Source: Pseudeuparius sepicola
Taxonomy: Eukaryota; Arthropoda; Insecta; Coleoptera; Anthribidae
Direction of reading: 5' to 3'
NCBI GenBank assembly: GCA_963920635.1
Contig: OY987303.1
Location: 57,002,278-57,066,277, forward strand
Length of the DNA: 64,000 nt
Shown here: positions 47,301-61,600 of the stretch, piece after piece
Layout: every line of letters starts with the position of its first letter
How positions within the stretch are numbered: the stretch's first letter is position 1
Made by a program: the position numbers and the translations under genes
The notes under the pieces: model-generated
What the model was told of the DNA's origin: nothing
Seen by the model: only the letters and a program-made list of their open reading frames with translations
Database searches by the model: none

Positions 47301-50300
47301 CCACCTATTCTAACTATCCACAAAGAATCAGAATTTGCGAACCTCGTCTTCACCCCTTTCCACCCCCAAGACCGAAAAACCTAAAAAAATCGGGAAAACG
47401 GCCGTTTTCACTTGCATGACTTTTATTTTCACGGAAATTAGTTTAAGGCCACCTATTCTAACTATCCACAAAGAATCAGAATTTGCGAACCTCGTCTTCA
47501 CCCCTTTCCACCCCCAAGACCGAAAAACTTTAAAAAATCGGGAAAACCGCCGTTTTCACTTGCATGACTTTTCTTTTCAGGGAAATTAGTTTAAGGCCAC
47601 CTATTCTAACTATCCACAAAGAATCAGAATTTGCGAACCTCGTCTTCACCCCTTTCCACCCCCAAGACCGAAAAACGTAAAAAAATCGGGGAAACCGCCG
47701 TTTTCACTTGCATGACTTTTCTTTTCACGGAAATTAGTTTAAGGCCACCTATTCTAACTATCCACAAAGAATCAGAATTTGCGAACCTCGTCTTCACCCC
47801 TTTCCACCCCCAAGACCGAAAAACCTAAAAAAATCGGGAAAACGGCCGTTTTCACTTGCATGACTTTTATTTTCACGGAAATTAGTTTAAGGACACCTGT
47901 TCTAACTATCCACAAAGAATCAGAATTTGCGAACCTCGTCTTCACCCCTTTCCACCCCCAAGACCGAAAAACTTTAAAAAATCGGGAAAACCGCCGTTTT
48001 CACTTGCATGACTTTTCTTTTCAGGGAAATTAGTTTAAGGCCACCTATTCTAACTATCCACGAAGAATCAGAATTTGCGAACCTCGTCTTCACCCCTTTC
48101 CACCCCCAAGACCGAAAAACGTAAAAAAATCGGGGAAACCGCCGTTTTCACTTGCATGACTTTTCTTTTCACGGAAATTAGTTTAAGGCCACCTATTCTA
48201 ACTATCCACAAATAATCAGAATTTGCGAACCTCGTCTTCACCCCTTTCCACCCCCAAGACCGAAAAACGTAAAAAAATCGGGGAAACCGCCGTTTTCACT
48301 TGCATGACTTTTCTTTTCACGGAAATTAGTTTAAGGCCACCTATTCTAACTATCCACAAAGAATCAGAATTTGCGAACCTCGTCTTCACCCCTTTCCACC
48401 CCCAAGACCGAAAAACCTAAAAAAATCGGGAAAACGGCCGTTTTCACTTGCATGACTTTTATTTTCACGGAAATTAGTTTAAGGCCACCTATTCTAACTA
48501 TCCACAAAGAATCAGAATTTGCGAACCGTGTCTTCACCCCTTTCCACCCCCAAGACCGAAAAACTTTAAAAAATCGGGAAAACCGCCGTTTTCACTTGCA
48601 TGACTTTTCTTTTCAGGGAAATTAGTTTAAGGCCACCTATTCTAACTATCCACGAAGAATCAGAATTTGCGAACCTCGTCTTCACCCCTTTCCACCCCCA
48701 AGACCGAAAAACGTAAAAAAATCGGGGAAACCGCCGTTTTCACTTGCATGACTTTTCTTTTCACGGAAATTAGTTTTAGGCCACCTATTCTAACTATCCA
48801 CGAAGAATCAGAATTTGCGAACCTCGTCTTCACCCCTTTCCACCCTCAAGACCGAAAAACGTAAAAAAATCGGGGAAACCGCCGTTTTAACTTGCATGAC
48901 TTTTCTTTTCACGGAAATTAGTTTAAGGCCACCTATTCTAACTATCTACAAATAATCAGAATTTGCGAACCTCGTCTTCACCCCTTTCCACCCCCAAGAC
49001 CGAAAAACGTAAAAAAATCGGGGAAACCGCCGTTTTCACTTGCATGACTTTTCTTTTCACGGAAATTAGTTTAAGGCCACCTATTCTAACTATCCACAAA
49101 GAATCAGAATTTGCGAACCTCGTCTTCACCCCTTTCCACCCCCAAGACCGAAAAACGTAAAAAAATCGGGGAAACCGCCGTTTTCACTTGCATGACTTTT
49201 CTTTTCACGGAAATTAGTTTAAGGCCACCTATTCTAACTATCCACAAAGAATCAGAATTTGCGAACCTCGTCTTCACCCCTTTCCACCCCCAAGACCGAA
49301 AAACCTAAAAAAATCGGGAAAACGGCCGTTTTCACTTGCATGACTTTTATTTTCACGGAAATTAGTTTAAGGACACCTGTTCTAACTATCCACAAAGAAT
49401 CAGAATTTGCGAACCTCGTCTTCACCCCTTTCCACCCCCAAGACCGAAAAACTTTAAAAAATCGGGAAAACCGCCGTTTTCACTTGCATGACTTTTCTTT
49501 TCAGGGAAATTAGTTTAAGGCCACCTATTCTAACTATCCACGAAGAATCAGAATTTGCGAACCTCGTCTTCACCCCTTTCCACCCCCAAGACCGAAAAAC
49601 GTAAAAAAATCGGGGAAACCGCCGTTTTCACTTGCATGACTTTTCTTTTCACGGAAATTAGTTTAAGGCCACCTATTCTAACTATCCACGAAGAATCAGA
49701 ATTTGCGAACCTCGTCTTCACCCCTTTCCACCCCCAAGACCGAAAAACGTAAAAAAATCGGGGAAACAGCCGTTTTCACTTGCATGACTTTTCTTTTCAG
49801 GGAAATTAGTTTAAGGCCACCTATTCTAACTATCCACGAAGAATCAGAATTTGCGAACCTCGTCTTCACCCCTTTCCACCCTCATGACCGAAAAACGTAA
49901 AAAAATCGGGGAAACCGCCGTTTTCACTTGCATGACTTTTCTTTTCACGGAAATTAGTTTAAGGCCACCTATTCTAACTATCCACAAATAATCAGAATTT
50001 GCGAACCTCGTCTTCACCCCTTTCCACCCCCAAGACCGAAAAACGTAAAAAAATCGGGGAAACCGCCGTTTTCACTTGCATGACTTTTCTTTTCACGGAA
50101 ATTAGTTTAAGGCCACCTATTCTAACTATCCACAAATAATCAGAATTTGCGAACCTCGTCTTCACCCCTTTCCACCCCCAAGACCGAAAAACGTAAAAAA
50201 ATTGGGGACACCGCCGTTTTCACTTGCATGACTTTTCTTTTCACGGAAATTAGTTTAAGGCCACCTATTCTAACTATCCACAAAGAATCAGAATTTGCGA

Positions 50301-53300
50301 ACCTCGTCTTCACCCCTTTCCACCCCCAAGACCGAAAAACTTAAAAAAATCGGGAAAACCGCCGTTTTCACTTGCATGACTTTTCTTTTCACGGAAATTA
50401 GTTTAAGGCCACCTATTCTAACTATCCACGAAGAATCAGAATTTGCGAACCTCGTCTTCACCCCTTTCCACCCCCAAGACCGAAAAACGTAAAAAAATCG
50501 GGGAAACCGCCGTTTTCACTTGCATGACTTTTCTTTTCACGGAAATTAGTTTAAGGCCACCTATTCTAACTACCCACGAAGAATCAGAATTTGCGAACCT
50601 CGTCTTCACCCCTTTCCACCCTCAAGACCGAAAAACGTAAAAAAATCGGGGAAACCGCCGTTTTCACTTGCATGACTTTTCTTTTCACGGAAATTAGTTT
50701 AAGGCCACCTATTCTAACTATCCACAAATAATCAGAATTTGCGAACCTCGTCTTCACCCCTTTCCACCCCCAAGACCGAAAAACGTAAAAAAATCGGGGA
50801 AACCGCCGTTTTCACTTGCATGACTTTTCTTTTCACGGAAATTAGTTTAAGGCCACCTATTCTAACTATCCACGAAGAATCAGAATTTGCGAACCTCGTC
50901 TTCACCCCTTTCCACCCCCAAGACCGAAAAACGTAAAAAAATCAGGGAAACCGCCGTTTTCACTTGCATGACTTTTCTTTTCAGGGAAATTAGTTTAAGG
51001 CCACCTATTCTAACTATCCACGAAGAATCAGAATTTGCGAACCTCGTCTTCACCCCTTTCCACCCTCAAGACCGAAAAACGTAAAAAAATCGGGGAAACC
51101 GCCGTTTTCACTTGCATGACTTTTCTTTTCACGGAAATTAGTTTAAGGCCACCTATTCTAACTATCCACAAATAATCAGAATTTGCGAACCTCGTCTTCA
51201 CCCCTTTCCACCCCCAAGACCGAAAAACGTAAAAAAATCGGGGAAACCGCCGTTTTCACTTGCATGACTTTTCTTTTCACGGAAATTAGTTTAAGGCCAC
51301 CTATTCTAACTACCCACGAAGAATCAGAATTTGCGAACCTCGTCTTCACCCCTTTCCACCCTCAAGACCGAAAAACGTAAAAAAATCGGGGAAACCGCCG
51401 TTTTCACTTGCATGACTTTTCTTTTCACGGAAATTAGTTTAAGGCCACCTATTCTAACTATCCACAAATAATCAGAATTTGCGAACCTCGTCTTCACCCC
51501 TTTCCACCCCCAAGACCGAAAAACGTAAAAAAATCGGGGAAACCGCCGTTTTCACTTGCATGACTTTTCTTTTCACGGAAATTAGTTTAAGGCCACCTAT
51601 TCTAACTATCCACAAAGAATCAGAATTTGCGAACCTCGTCTTCACCCCTTTCCACCCCCAAGACCGAAAAACTTTAAAAAATCGGGAAAACCGCCGTTTT
51701 CACTTGCATGACTTTTCTTTTCACGGAAATTAGTTTAAGGCCACCTATTCTAACTATCCACAAAGAATCAGAATTTGCGAACCTCGTCTTCACCCCTTTC
51801 CACCCCCAAGACCGAAAAACGTAAAAAAATCGGGGAAACCGCCGTTTTCACTTGCATGACTTTTCTTTTCACGGAAATTAGTTTAAGGCCACCTATTCTA
51901 ACTATCCACAAAGAATCAGAATTTGCGAACCTCGTCTTCACCCCTTTCCACCCCCAAGACCGAAAAACCTAAAAAAATCGGGAAAACGGCCGTTTTCACT
52001 TGCATGACTTTTATTTTCACGGAAATTAGTTTAAGGCCACCTATTCTAACTATCCACAAAGAATCAGAATTTGCGAACCTCGTCTTCACCCCTTTCCACC
52101 CCCAAGACCGAAAAACCTAAAAAAATCGGGAAAACGGCCGTTTTCACTTGCATGACTTTTATTTTCACGGAAATTAGTTTAAGGCCACCTATTCTAACTA
52201 TCCACAAAGAATCAGAATTTGCGAACCTCGTCTTCACCCCTTTCCACCCCCAAGACCGAAAAACTTTAAAAAATCGGGAAAACCGCCGTTTTCACTTGCA
52301 TGACTTTTCTTTTCAGGGAAATTAGTTTAAGGCCACCTATTCTAACTATCCACGAAGAATCAGAATTTGCGAACCTCGTCTTCACCCCTTTCCACCCCCA
52401 AGACCGAAAAACGTAAAAAAATCGGGGAAACCGCCGTTTTCACTTGCATGACTTTTCTTTTCACGGAAATTAGTTTAAGGCCACCTATTCTAACTATCCA
52501 CAAAGAATCAGAATTTGCGAACCTCGTCTTCACCCCTTTCCACCCTCAAGACCGAAAAACGTAAAAAAATCGGGGAAACCGCCGTTTTCACTTGCATGAC
52601 TTTTCTTTTCACGGAAATTAGTTTAAGGCCACCTATTCTAACTATCCACAAATAATCAGAATTTGCGAACCTCGTCTTCACCCCTTTCCACCCCCAAGAC
52701 CGAAAAACGTAAAAAAATCGGGGAAACCGCCGTTTTCACTTGCATGACTTTTCTTTTCACGGAAATTAGTTTAAGGCCACCTATTCTAACTATCCACAAA
52801 GAATCAGAATTTGCGAACCTCGTCTTCACCCCTTTCCACCCCCAAGACCGAAAAACGTAAAAAAATCGGGGAAACCGCCGTTTTCACTTGCATGACTTTT
52901 CTTTTCACGGAAATTAGTTTAAGGCCACCTATTCTAACTATCCACAAAGAATCAGAATTTGCGAACCTCGTCTTCACCCCTTTCCACCCCCAAGACCGAA
53001 AAACCTAAAAAAATCGGGAAAACGGCCGTTTTCACTTGCATGACTTTTATTTTCACGGAAATTAGTTTAAGGCCACCTATTCTAACTATCCACAAAGAAT
53101 CAGAATTTGCGAACCTCGTCTTCACCCCTTTCCACCCCCAAGACCGAAAAACTTTAAAAAATCGGGAAAACCGCCGTTTTCACTTGCATGACTTTTCTTT
53201 TCAGGGAAATTAGTTTAAGGCCACCTATTCTAACTATCCACGAAGAATCAGAATTTGCGAACCTCGTCTTCACCCCTTTCCACCCCCAAGACCGAAAAAC

Positions 53301-55675
53301 GTAAAAAAATCGGGGAAACCGCCGTTTTCACTTGCATGACTTTTCTTTTCACGGAAATTAGTTTAAGGCCACCTATTCCAACTATCCACGAAGAATCAGA
53401 ATTTGCGAACCTCGTCTTCACCCCTTTCCACCCCCAAGACCGAAAAACGTAAAAAAATCGGGGAAACCGCCGTTTTCACTTGCATGACTTTTCTTTTCAG
53501 GGAAATTAGCTTAAGGCCACCTATTCTAACTATCCACGAAGAATCAGAATTTGCGAACCTCGTCTTCACCCCTTTCCACCCTCAAGACCGAAAAACGTAA
53601 AAAAATCGGGGAAACCGCCGTTTTCACTTGCATGACTTTTCTTTTCACGGAAATTAGTTTAAGGCCACCTATTCTAACTATCCACAAATAATCAGAATTT
53701 GCGAACCTCGTCTTCACCCCTTTCCACCCCCAAGACCGAAAAACGTAAAAAAATCGGGGAAACCGCCGTTTTCACTTGCATGACTTTTCTTTTCACGGAA
53801 ATTAGTTTAAGGCCACCTATTCTAACTATCCACAAATAATCAGAATTTGCGAACCTCGTCTTCACCCCTTTCCACCCCCAAGACCGAAAAACGTAAAAAA
53901 ATCGGGGAAACCGCCGTTTTCACTTGCATGACTTTTCTTTTCACGGAAATTAGTTTAAGGCCACCTATTCTATCTATCCACAAAGAATCAGAATTTGCGA
54001 ACCTCGTCGTCACCCCTTTCCACCCCCAAGACCGAAAAACTTAAAAAAATCGGGAAAACCGCCGTTTTCACTTGCATGACTTTTCTTTTCACGGAAATTA
54101 GTTTAAGGCCACCTATTCTAACTATCCACAAAGAATCAGAATTTGCGAACCTCGTCTTCACCCCTTTCCACCCCCAAGACCGAAAAACGTAAAAAAATCG
54201 GGGAAACCGCCGTTTTCACTTGCATGACTTTTCTTTTCACGGAAATTAGTTTAAGGCCACCTATTCTAACTATCCACAAAGAATCAGAATTTGCGAACCT
54301 CGTCTTCACCCCTTTCCACCCCCAAGACCGAAAAACCTAAAAAAATCGGGAAAACGGCCGTTTTCACTTGCATGACTTTTATTTTCACGGAAATTAGTTT
54401 AAGGCCACCTATTCTAACTATCCACAAAGAATCAGAATTTGCGAACCTCGTCTTCACCCCTTTCCACCCCCAAGACCGAAAAACTTTAAAAAATCGGGAA
54501 AACCGCCGTTTTCACTTGCATGACTTTTCTTTTCAGGGAAATTAGTTTAAGGCCACCTATTCTAACTATCCACGAAGAATCAGAATTTGCGAACCTCGTC
54601 TTCACCCCTTTCCACCCCCAAGACCGAAAAACGTAAAAAAATCGGGGAAACCGCCGTTTTCACTTGCATGACTTTTCTTTTCACGGAAATTAGTTTAAGG
54701 CCACCTATTCCAACTATCCACGAAGAATCAGAATTTGCGAACCTCGTCTTCACCCCTTTCCACCCCCAAGACCGAAAAACGTAAAAAAATCGGGGAAACC
54801 GCCGTTTGCACTTGCATGACTTTTCTTTTCAGGGAAATTAGCTTAAGGCCACCTATTCTAACTATCCACGAAGAATCAGAATTTGCGAACCTCGTCTTCA
54901 CCCCTTTCCACCCTCAAGACCGAAAAACGTAAAAAAATCGGGGAAACCGCCGTTTTCACTTGCATGACTTTTCTTTTCACGGAAATTAGTTTAAGGCCAC
55001 CTATTCTAACTATCCACAAATAATCAGAATTTGCGAACCTCGTCTTCACCCCTTTCCACCCCCAAGACCGAAAAACGTAAAAAAATCGGGGAAACCGCCG
55101 TTTTCACTTGCATGACTTTTCTTTTCACGGAAATTAGTTTAAGGCCACCTATTCTAACTATCCACAAATAATCAGAATTTGCGAACCTCGTCTTCACCCC
55201 TTTCCACCCCCAAGACCGAAAAACGTAAAAAAATCGGGGAAACCGCCGTTTTCACTTGCATGACTTTTCTTTTCACGGAAATTAGTTTAAGGCCACCTAT
55301 TCTATCTATCCACAAAGAATCAGAATTTGCGAACCTCGTCGTCACCCCTTTCCACCCCCAAGACCGAAAAACTTAAAAAAATCGGGAAAACCGCCGTTTT
55401 CACTTGCATGACTTTTCTTTTCACGGAAATTAGTTTAAGGCCACCTATTCTAACTATCCACAAAGAATCAGAATTTGCGAACCTCGTCTTCACCCCTTTC
55501 CACCCCCAAGACCGAAAAACGTAAAAAAATCGGGGAAACCGCCGTTTTCACTTGCATGACTTTTCTTTTCACGGAAATTAGTTTAAGGCCACCTATTCTA
55601 ACTATCCACAAAGAATCAGAATTTGCGAACCTCGTCTTCACCCCTTTCCACCCCCAAGACCGAAAAACCTAAAAA
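41318..55675 (+). repeat. 97-unit satellite block, first copy (14,357 bp)
   Basis: This is the first copy of a tandem duplication. Rare variants inside it reappear 14,357 bp later: ACCAATTTCC 43652/58009, CCACTCCCAAG 45142/59499, the 149-bp unit 44125/58482, AACCGTGTC 46009/60366, GGACACCTG 47891/62248, and GTTTTAACTTGC 48885/63242. The length is 97 units of 148 bp plus the one extra base. Confidence 0.93.
52850..55670 (+). repeat. Tandem duplication of a 9-unit block (1,332 bp)
   Basis: Markers recur at an offset of 1,332 bp: CTATTCCAACTATCC at 53373 and 54705, ATTAGCTTAAGG at about 53506 and 54838, CTATCTATCCAC at about 53970 and 55302, and CGTCGTCACC at 54006 and 55338. The second copy has one private change (CGTTTGCACTTG near 54804). 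It is cut short by the 97-unit junction at about 55,675. Confidence 0.92.
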
Positions 55676-58600
55676 AATCGGGGAAACCGCCGTTTTCACT
55701 TGCATGACTTTTCTTTTCACGGAAATTAGTTTAAGGCCACCTATTCTAACTATCCACAAAGAATCAGAATTTGCGAACCTCGTCTTCACCCCTTTCCACC
55801 CCCAAGACCGAAAAACGTAAAAAAATCGGGGAAACCGCCGTTTTCACTTGCATGACTTTTCTTTTCACGGAAATTAGTTTAAGGCCACCTATTCTAACTA
55901 TCCACAAAGAATCAGAATTTGCGAACCTCGTCTTCACCCCTTTCCACCCCCAAGACCGAAAAACTTTAAAAAATCGGGAAAACCGCCGTTTTCACTTGCA
56001 TGACTTTTCTTTTCAGGGAAATTAGTTTAAGGCCACCTATTCTAACTATCCACGAAGAATCAGAATTTGCGAACCTCGTCTTCACCCCTTTCCACCCCCC
56101 AGACCGAAAAACGTAAAAAAATCGGGGAAACCGCCGTTTTCACTTGCATGACTTTTCTTTTCACGGAAATTAGTTTAAGGCCACCTATTCTAACTATCCA
56201 CGAAGAATCAGAATTTGCGAACCTCGTCTTCACCCCTTTCCACCCTCAAGACCGAAAAACGTAAAAAAATCGGGGAAACCGCCGTTTTCACTTGCATGAC
56301 TTTTCTTTTCACGGAAATTAGTTTAAGGCCACCTATTCTAACTATCCACAAAGAATCAGAATTTGCGAACCTCGTCTTCACCCCTTTCCACCCCCAAGAC
56401 CGAAAAACGTAAAAAAATCGGGGAAACCGCCGTTTTCACTTGCATGACTTTTCTTTTCACGGAAATTAGTTTAAGGCCACCTATTCTAACTATCCACAAA
56501 GAATCAGAATTTGCGAACCTCGTCTTCACCCCTTTCCACCCCCAAGACCGAAAAACGTAAAAAAATCGGGGAAACCGCCGTTTTCACTTGCATGACTTTT
56601 CTTTTCACGGAAATTAGTTTAAGGCCACCTATTCTAACTATCCACAAAGAATCAGAATTTGCGAACCTCGTCTTCACCCCTTTCCACCCCCAAGACCGAA
56701 AAACCTAAAAAAATCGGGAAAACGGCCGTTTTCACTTGCATGACTTTTATTTTCACGGAAATTAGTTTAAGGCCACCTATTCTAACTATCCACAAAGAAT
56801 CAGAATTTGCGAACCTCGTCTTCACCCCTTTCCACCCCCAAGACCGAAAAACTTTAAAAAATCGGGGAAACCGCCGTTTTCACTTGCATGACTTTTCTTT
56901 TCACGGAAATTAGTTTAAGGCCACCTATTCTAACTATCCACAAATAATCAGAATTTGCGAACCTCGTCTTCACCCCTTTCCACCCCCAAGACCGAAAAAC
57001 TTAAAAAAATCGGGAAAACCGCCGTTTTCACTTGCATGACTTTTCTTTTCACGGAAATTAGTTTAAGGCCACCTATTCTAACTATCCACAAAGAATCAGA
57101 ATTTGCGAACCTCGTCTTCACCCCTTTCCACCCCCAAGACCGAAAAACGTAAAAAAATCGGGGAAACCGCCGTTTTCACTTGCATGACTTTTCTTTTCAC
57201 GGAAATTAGTTTAAGGCCACCTATTCTAACTATCCACAAAGAATCAGAATTTGCGAACCTCGTCTTCACCCCTTTCCACCCCCAAGACCGAAAAACGTAA
57301 AAAAATCGGGGAAACCGCCGTTTTCACTTGCATGACTTTTCTTTTCACGGAAATTAGTTTAAGGCCACCTATTCTAACTATCCACGAAGAATCAGAATTT
57401 GCGAACCTCGTCTTCACCCCTTTCCACCCCCAAGACCGAAAAACTTTAAAAAATCGGGAAAACCGCCGTTTTCACTTGCATGACTTTTCTTTTCAGGGAA
57501 ATTAGTTTAAGGCCACCTATTCTAACTATCCACGAAGAATCAGAATTTGCGAACCTCGTCTTCACCCCTTTCCACCCTCAAGACCGAAAAACGTAAAAAA
57601 ATCGGGGAAACCGCCGTTTTCACTTGCATGACTTTTCTTTTCACGGAAATTAGTTTAAGGCCACCTATTCTAACTATCCACAAATAATCAGAATTTGCGA
57701 ACCTCGTCTTCACCCCTTTCCACCCCCAAGACCGAAAAACGTAAAAAAATCGGGGAAACCGCCGTTTTCACTTGCATGACTTTTCTTTTCACGGAAATTA
57801 GTTTAAGGCCACCTATTCTAACTATCCACGAAGAATCAGAATTTGCGAACCTCGTCTTCACCCCTTTCCACCCTCAAGACCGAAAAACGTAAAAAAATCG
57901 GGGAAACCGCCGTTTTCAATTGCATGACTTTTCTTTTCACGGAAATTAGTTTAAGGCCACCTATTCTAACTATCCACAAAGAATCAGAATTTGCGAACCT
58001 CGTCTTCACCAATTTCCACCCCCAAGACCGAAAAACGTAAAAAAATCGGGGAAACCGCCGTTTTCACTTGCATGACTTTTCTTTTCACGGAAATTAGTTT
58101 AAGGCCACCTATTCTAACTATCCACAAAGAATCAGAATTTGCGAACCTCGTCTTCACCCCTTTCCACCCCCAAGACCGAAAAACTTAAAAAAATCGGGAA
58201 AACCGCCGTTTTCACTTGCATGACTTTTCTTTTCACGGAAATTAGTTTAAGGCCACCTATTCTAACTATCCACAAAGAATCAGAATTTGCGAACCTCGTC
58301 TTCACCCCTTTCCACCCCCAAGACCGAAAAACGTAAAAAAATCGGGGAAACCGCCGTTTTCACTTGCATGACTTTTCTTTTCACGGAAATTAGTTTAAGG
58401 CCACCTATTCTAACTATCCACAAAGAATCAGAATTTGCGAACCTCGTCTTCACCCCTTTCCACCCCCAAGACCGAAAAACCTAAAAAAAATCGGGAAAAC
58501 GGCCGTTTTCACTTGCATGAATTTTATTTTCACGGAAATTAGTTTAAGGCCACCTATTCTAACTATCCACAAAGAATCAGAATTTGCGAACCTCGTCTTC

Positions 58601-61600
58601 ACCCCTTTCCACCCCCAAGACCGAAAAACTTTAAAAAATCGGGAAAACCGCCGTTTTCACTTGCATGACTTTTCTTTTCAGGGAAATTAGTTTAAGGCCA
58701 CCTATTCTAACTATCCACGAAGAATCAGAATTTGCGAACCTCGTCTTCACCCCTTTCCACCCCCAAGACCGAAAAACGTAAAAAAATCGGGGAAACCGCC
58801 GTTTTCACTTGCATGACTTTTCTTTTCACGGAAATTAGTTTAAGGCCACCTATTCTAACTATCCACGAAGAATCAGAATTTGCGAACCTCGTCTTCACCC
58901 CTTTCCACCCTCAAGACCGAAAAACGTAAAAAAATCGGGGAAACCGCCGTTTTCACTTGCATGACTTTTCTTTTCACGGAAATTAGTTTAAGGCCACCTA
59001 TTCTAACTATCCACAAATAATCAGAATTTGCGAACCTCGTCTTCACCCCTTTCCACCCCCAAGACCGAAAAACGTAAAAAAATCGGGGAAACCGCCGTTT
59101 TCACTTGCATGACTTTTCTTTTCACGGAAATTAGTTTAAGGCCACCTATTCTAACTATCCACAAAGAATCAGAATTTGCGAACCTCGTCTTCACCCCTTT
59201 CCACCCCCAAGACCGAAAAACTTAAAAAAATCGGGAAAACCGCCGTTTTCACTTGCATGACTTTTCTTTTCACGGAAATTAGTTTAAGGCCACCTATTCT
59301 AACTATCCACAAAGAATCAGAATTTGCGAACCTCGTCTTCACCCCTTTCCACCCCCAAGACCGAAAAACGTAAAAAAATCGGGGAAACCGCCGTTTTCAC
59401 TTGCATGACTTTTCTTTTCACGGAAATTAGTTTAAGGCCACCTATTCTAACTATCCACAAAGAATCAGAATTTGCGAACCTCGTCTTCACCCCTTTCCAC
59501 TCCCAAGACCGAAAAACCTAAAAAAATCGGGAAAACGGCCGTTTTCACTTGCATGACTTTTATTTTCACGGAAATTAGTTTAAGGCCACCTATTCTAACT
59601 ATCCACAAAGAATCAGAATTTGCGAACCTCGTCTTCACCCCTTTCCACCCCCAAGACCGAAAAACCTAAAAAAATCGGGAAAACGGCCGTTTTCACTTGC
59701 ATGACTTTTATTTTCACGGAAATTAGTTTAAGGCCACCTATTCTAACTATCCACAAAGAATCAGAATTTGCGAACCTCGTCTTCACCCCTTTCCACCCCC
59801 AAGACCGAAAAACTTTAAAAAATCGGGAAAACCGCCGTTTTCACTTGCATGACTTTTCTTTTCAGGGAAATTAGTTTAGGGCCACCTATTCTAACTATCC
59901 ACGAAGAATCAGAATTTGCGAACCTCGTCTTCACCCCTTTCCACCCCCAAGACCGAAAAACGTAAAAAAATCGGGGAAACCGCCGTTTTCACTTGCATGA
60001 CTTTTCTTTTCACGGAAATTAGTTTAAGGCCACCTATTCTAACTATCCACAAATAATCAGAATTTGCGAACCTCGTCTTCACCCCTTTCCACCCCCAAGA
60101 CCGAAAAACGTAAAAAAATCGGGGAAACCGCCGTTTTCACTTGCATGACTTTTCTTTTCACGGAAATTAGTTTAAGGCCACCTATTCTAACTATCCACAA
60201 AGAATCAGAATTTGCGAACCTCGTCTTCACCCCTTTCCACCCCCAAGACCGAAAAACCTAAAAAAATCGGGAAAACGGCCGTTTTCACTTGCATGACTTT
60301 TATTTTCACGGAAATTAGTTTAAGGCCACCTATTCTAACTATCCACAAAGAATCAGAATTTGCGAACCGTGTCTTCACCCCTTTCCACCCCCAAGACCGA
60401 AAAACTTTAAAAAATCGGGAAAACCGCCGTTTTCACTTGCATGACTTTTCTTTTCAGGGAAATTAGTTTAAGGGCACCTATTCTAACTATCCACGAAGAA
60501 TCAGAATTTGCGAACCTCGTCTTCACCCCTTTCCACCCCCAAGACCGAAAAACGTAAAAAAATCGGGGAAACCGCCGTTTTCACTTGCATGACTTTTCTT
60601 TTCACGGAAATTAGTTTAAGGCCACCTATTCTAACTATCCACGAAGAATCAGAATTTGCGAACCTCGTCTTCACCCCTTTCCACCCTCAAGACCGAAAAA
60701 CGTAAAAAAATCGGGGAAACCGCCGTTTTCACTTGCATGACTTTTCTTTTCACGGAAATTAGTTTAAGGCCACCTATTCTAACTATCCACAAATAATCAG
60801 AATTTGCGAACCTCGTCTTCACCCCTTTCCACCCCCAAGACCGAAAAACGTAAAAAAATCGGGGAAACCGCCGTTTTCACTTGCATGACTTTTCTTTTCA
60901 CGGAAATTAGTTTAAGGCCACCTATTCTAACTATCCACGAAGAATCAGAATTTGCGAACCTCGTCTTCACCCCTTTCCACCCCCAAGACCGAAAAACGTA
61001 AAAAAATCGGGGAAACCGCCGTTTTCACTTGCATGACTTTTCTTTTCACGGAAATTAGTTTAAGGCCACCTATTCTAACTATCCACGAAGAATCAGAATT
61101 TGCGAACCTCGTCTTCACCCCTTTCCACCCTCAAGACCGAAAAACGTAAAAAAATCGGGGAAACCGCCGTTTTCACTTGCATGACTTTTCTTTTCACGGA
61201 AATTAGTTTAAGGCCACCTATTCTAACTATCCACAAATAATCAGAATTTGCGAACCTCGTCTTCACCCCTTTCCACCCCCAAGACCGAAAAACGTAAAAA
61301 AATCGGGGAAACCGCCGTTTTCACTTGCATGACTTTTCTTTTCACGGAAATTAGTTTAAGGCCACCTATTCTAACTATCCACAAAGAATCAGAATTTGCG
61401 AACCTCGTCTTCACCCCTTTCCACCCCCAAGACCGAAAAACGTAAAAAAATCGGGGAAACCGCCGTTTTCACTTGCATGACTTTTCTTTTCACGGAAATT
61501 AGTTTAAGGCCACCTATTCTAACTATCCACAAAGAATCAGAATTTGCGAACCTCGTCTTCACCCCTTTCCACCCCCAAGACCGAAAAACCTAAAAAAATC

